Assembly (NCBI RefSeq): GCF_030052815.1
Contig: NC_079510.1
Location: 39,030,853 to 39,094,852, forward strand
DNA: 64,000 bases
Direction of reading: 5' to 3'
From: Hevea brasiliensis
Taxonomy: Eukaryota; Streptophyta; Magnoliopsida; Malpighiales; Euphorbiaceae
Positions 61,193-64,000 of this stretch are shown here, piece by piece. The translations under genes were made by a program, and so were the position numbers. Each line of letters begins with the position of its first letter. Position 1 is the first letter of the stretch. The notes under the pieces are model-generated. The model had not been told where the DNA came from. It did not search any database and worked only from the letters and a program-made list of their open reading frames with translations.

Positions 61193-62272
61193 CTATTGAT
61201 AGCTCAAATCTGGTGGGAGAACTCCACATGACAGGTAATTGACAAAATCTGCAAACCATGGCAATGCAGCAACAACAACTAGCAATTGCTCATTCAAGAA
61301 AAACTCATCAATTGGCAATTCCTCTTCTTTTCCATCCTTACTCTCATACTTAATCCTTGATAGATGGTCCGCCACAACATTTTCAGCTCCCTTTTTATCT
61401 TTAATTTGTAAGTCAAACTCCTATAGCAATAAAACTCATCTTATCAGTCTTGGCTTTGCTTCTTTTTTATTCATCAAATATCTTATGGCGGCATGGTCTG
61501 TATAGACAATCACTTTCAATCCAACCAGGTATGATCTGAACTTTTTCACAGCAAATACCACATCTAAAAATTCTTTCTCAGTGGTGGCATAATTTACTTG
61601 AGCATCATCTAGAGTTTTGCTGGCATAATAGATTGCATAAGACCTCTTTTCTTTTTTCTGACCAAGTACAGCTCCCATAGCAAAGTCACTAGCATCACAC
61701 ATAATTTCAAATGGCAATGACCAATCCGGAGGTTGCATAATAGGGGTTGTTGTTAGAGCTTCCTTCAACCTATTAAAAGAATCAAAACAAGCGTAGTCAA
61801 AATTAAAAGGAACATCATGATTTAACAAATTTGTAAGAGGTTTAGCAATTTTTGAAAAATCCTTTATAAATCGCCGGTAGAACCCAGCATGCCCAAGAAA
61901 ACTTCTAATTCCTTTCACTGAAGTTGGTGGAGGCATCTTCTCAATCACTTTTACTTTGGCCTTGTCCACTTCAATTCCTCTATGTGATACCAAATGTCCA
62001 TGAACAATGCCTTATTGCTCCATAAAATGACATTTCTCCCAATTTAGCACCAAATCTATTTCTTCACATCTTTTAAGCACTTTAGAGAGGTTAGATAGAC
62101 AATTATCAAAAGAAAAACCATATACAGAAAAATCATCCATGAAAACTTCTATAATTTCCTTAATAAAATCAGAGAAAATGGCCATTATACACCGATGAAA
62201 AGTAGCTGGTGCATTAAATAAGCCAAAAGGCATCCTTCTATATGCAAATGTACCATATGGACATGTGAATAT
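61193..62272 (-). pseudogene. Athila RT (C-terminal half) and RNase H
   Basis: From 62272 the minus strand reads CPYGTFAYRRMPFGLFNAPA and then EVFMDDFSVYG, where MDD is the RT active-site pair. A TAA at 62009-62011 interrupts it; the same frame goes on with [20 protein letters not shown], RNase H motifs [14 protein letters not shown] and [14 protein letters not shown], and [11 protein letters not shown]. Frame is disturbed again near 61430, followed by MADHLSRI (61375), the link to integrase. The N-terminal half of RT is separated by the LTR at 62273. Confidence 0.85.
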
Positions 62273-64000
62273 TGTAACACCCCGAACCTCCGAGTTATGA
62301 ATAGTACCATTTTTGGTCCATGACTAGTACTATTTAAAGACACATTGAGGACCAAAAATAAATAGAAAATTAATTGAGATAGACACAATAAAAATTTAAG
62401 TGACCCAAAAATATAAGGATTCACCGGGTATATTGAAAAAGAGGGATTATGAACCGATGAGGGGCATTTTGGTCAATTCACCTCAAGATTTGACTTTTGA
62501 CCAAAATATTAATTTATTTAAGTGAAATTAATGAATTGAATTATGGAATAAATTTTTTTAGGAAAAGAATTTAAGTATAAAGTGAAAGGAAAATAAAAGA
62601 AATAAAAATCTAGAATTTTAGGTCCATTTTGACCCAATTAAAATTTTAGGACCAATGGGCTTTGGACAACTCAATAAAAAATAAATAAATAAATAAATAA
62701 TTGGGATAAGTATAAAAGGAAGCCATCTTCCTTCCTCCCTCATTTAGTTGCCCCCAACACACCTCCTCTCCCTCTCTTTTCTTTCTTCTCTCTTCATTCT
62801 TCCACTTACAACCTCTCTCAACCATTGATTTTCCCCACTTTTTCTCCATGGGTTTTCTATCTAATTGATAGAAAACATCAAATTTATCTTTCATTGAGAG
62901 ATTAGAAGCTAAGAGAATAAAAGAGTTAGAAGAAATTGAAGATTAGAAGTGGTCACTTGAGGTAAGTTTCTTTTCATGTTAGATTAGTTGTATAAGCCTT
63001 GAATGAAGTTAACTTATGATGAAATTTCATGAGAAATTGAAAGGAAATATGCATGGAACTTAAACTAGGGTTTTGGTCAACTTAGGGAAAATTAGGGTTT
63101 TTATGTATTTTAGCTAAATTGATGATAAATATAAGTTAAATTGAGGTAGTATGCATGATTGGAAGTAGTAAGATTTCATGGGATTGTATAAATTTAATTA
63201 TGGGAGATTAGGGTTCATGGAAAAATTGGGTTTTGGTGCTAGAGAGTGAAATTGGTGTGTGTAGTATTAAATTATGATCATTTGAGGTTTATTTAGTTTG
63301 AATTGACATTGGGTTGATGAATGGAAGTAACGAAATGATAGGATTAGGGAAATTGCAAACTTTGGTGTTTGAAAATTGTGGGTTTTGTGCTTGGAAGTGC
63401 CATTGATGTGTTAATGCTAAATTATAGTCATTTTGGGTGAATTAAATGTGAATTGAGATTGGTTAGTGAAAGTAATTGAAGAAATGAAAAATTTGACTTA
63501 GGGCAGAATTTTGCACACTGAATTCAGTGTGTTTGGAAGCCCATAACTTGAGCTACACAACTCCAATTGGTGTGAAACTAATTGAAAACGAAACTTAATA
63601 CATAGGGCTAGAATTTTCGTGAAGATACCCTGCCCCAAAAATGACCTTAAGCTATCCGAAATGAGCCTTGAACTTAGAGACAAAATTCTGGAACCTGCAG
63701 AATTTGATCATTTGAATAGTAAACTTTGTATGGCCATAACTCTCTCTAGAGAACTCCGATTTAGGCGATTCTTAAACCAATGGAAACCTAAGACATAGTA
63801 GAACATTTCATATGAAGAATTTGAGGCCAAATTATGGACTTAACCCAATCAAATTGCTGAGCAAAGTTGAATCATCAAATCTGTAGAACTGCAGATTTAC
63901 CATATGAACAGTAAACTTTGCATGGCCATAACTCTCTCTAGAAAACTCCGATTTAGGTAATTCTTGAACTGATGGAAACCTAAGACATAGTAGAACATTT
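62273..64000 (+). repeat. Long LTR, plus orientation, incomplete at the window end
   Basis: Starts TGTAACACCCCGAACC exactly where the Athila RT reading breaks, with AATAT (62268-62272) as the possible left target duplication. It shares the TGTAACACCCC start and the repeat-unit design with the LTRs at 48503 and 53148 but is otherwise different. A pyrimidine-rich stretch lies at 62730-62830. No gene. Confidence 0.75.
63541..64000 (+). repeat. Tandem units of about 190 bp within the LTR
   Basis: Two clear units: TGGCCATAACTCTCTCTAGA...AGAACATTT at 63731-63808 recurs at 63923-64000, period 192, with few changes. A third, more diverged unit starts at about 63541 (CCCATAACTTGAGCTACACAACTCC). Each has CATAACT, AACTCC, then ATGGAAACC-like and AGACATAG-like blocks. 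Confidence 0.8.

Larger units (their letters stand above)
52438..62272 (-). mobile_element. Athila-type Ty3/gypsy element, minus strand, interrupted
   Basis: Read on the minus strand from 62272: C-terminal half of RT, RNase H, integrase, a non-coding stretch with ATGAGGCATGT-type motifs (59200-58900), an env-position ORF (58836 to about 57000), a second motif-rich non-coding stretch (53142-52800), a polypurine tract (52700-52685) and probably the start of the 3' LTR, cut off by Copia sequence at about 52438. The order pol then extra ORF, and the ORF's ATHILA ORF-1-like content, place it in the Athila lineage. It is broken by a solo LTR at 53148-56603 and by another LTR inserted in RT at 62273; the 5' half lies beyond the window. 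Confidence 0.8.

Overview
This is nuclear DNA from a eudicot plant. The genes have short exons and GT-AG introns, intergenic DNA is AT-rich, plant-specific families are present (LysM receptor kinase, phytocyanin, fused uridine kinase/UPRT), and the retroelements are of Athila, chromovirus, Copia and plant LINE types. The style of the long LTRs recalls spurge-family (Euphorbiaceae) genomes, but that is an impression and was not tested.

Layout. 1-1303: the 3' end of a long LTR abutting the 3' end of a LINE. 2596-3027: an intronless calmodulin-like gene. 5537-8336: a 2.8 kb Mutator-like element with a perfect 10-bp target duplication, carrying a broken GRF zinc-finger fragment. 8919-10946 (-): an intronless LysM receptor-like pseudokinase (LYK4/LYK5 type). 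13868-16209 (-): cytosolic ribulose-phosphate 3-epimerase in eight exons, one only 5 nt long. 16381-19023: two copies of a hAT-like MITE full of CGGTT/AACCG tracts. 20045-20405: a foldback element. 21959-22402 (-): a FAR1/FHY3 DNA-binding-domain remnant. 23548-26355: a three-exon gene for an acylated protein resembling At3g27210. 29859-30503: a small TIR element containing five telomeric AAACCCT units. 30828-33926: a nine-exon acid-lipase-type triacylglycerol lipase. 34708-35322: a two-exon GPI-anchored blue copper protein. 37052-48422: the first twelve exons of a uridine kinase-like (UKL) gene whose last exons are not in the window.

From 40 kb on, retroelements dominate. A 5.5 kb chromovirus (two 352-bp LTRs, CACAC duplication) sits in UKL intron 6, inside a CT/CA microsatellite. 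After UKL exon 12 the window is a nest of retroelements: a truncated long LTR (48503-51690), a Copia pol fragment (51691-52437) and a minus-strand Athila-type element (52438-62272). The Athila-type element is interrupted by a 3,456-bp solo LTR (53148-56603, TAGAG duplication) and, inside its reverse transcriptase, by another LTR starting at 62273 and running off the window.

The host genes look like an ordinary unlinked set: calcium sensing, chitin-type perception, pentose-phosphate metabolism, lipid hydrolysis, copper/cell-wall redox and pyrimidine salvage. I found no host gene cluster that would be a new system. The least expected signals are in the long LTRs: a hairpin next to TGGTGCA whose stem is kept while its sequence changes between two LTRs, and an internal period of about 190-200 bp. 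Others are the 5-nt exon of the epimerase gene and the displaced 3' end of UKL. All exon joins were read by eye from splice sites and frame; no alignment or database search was run.
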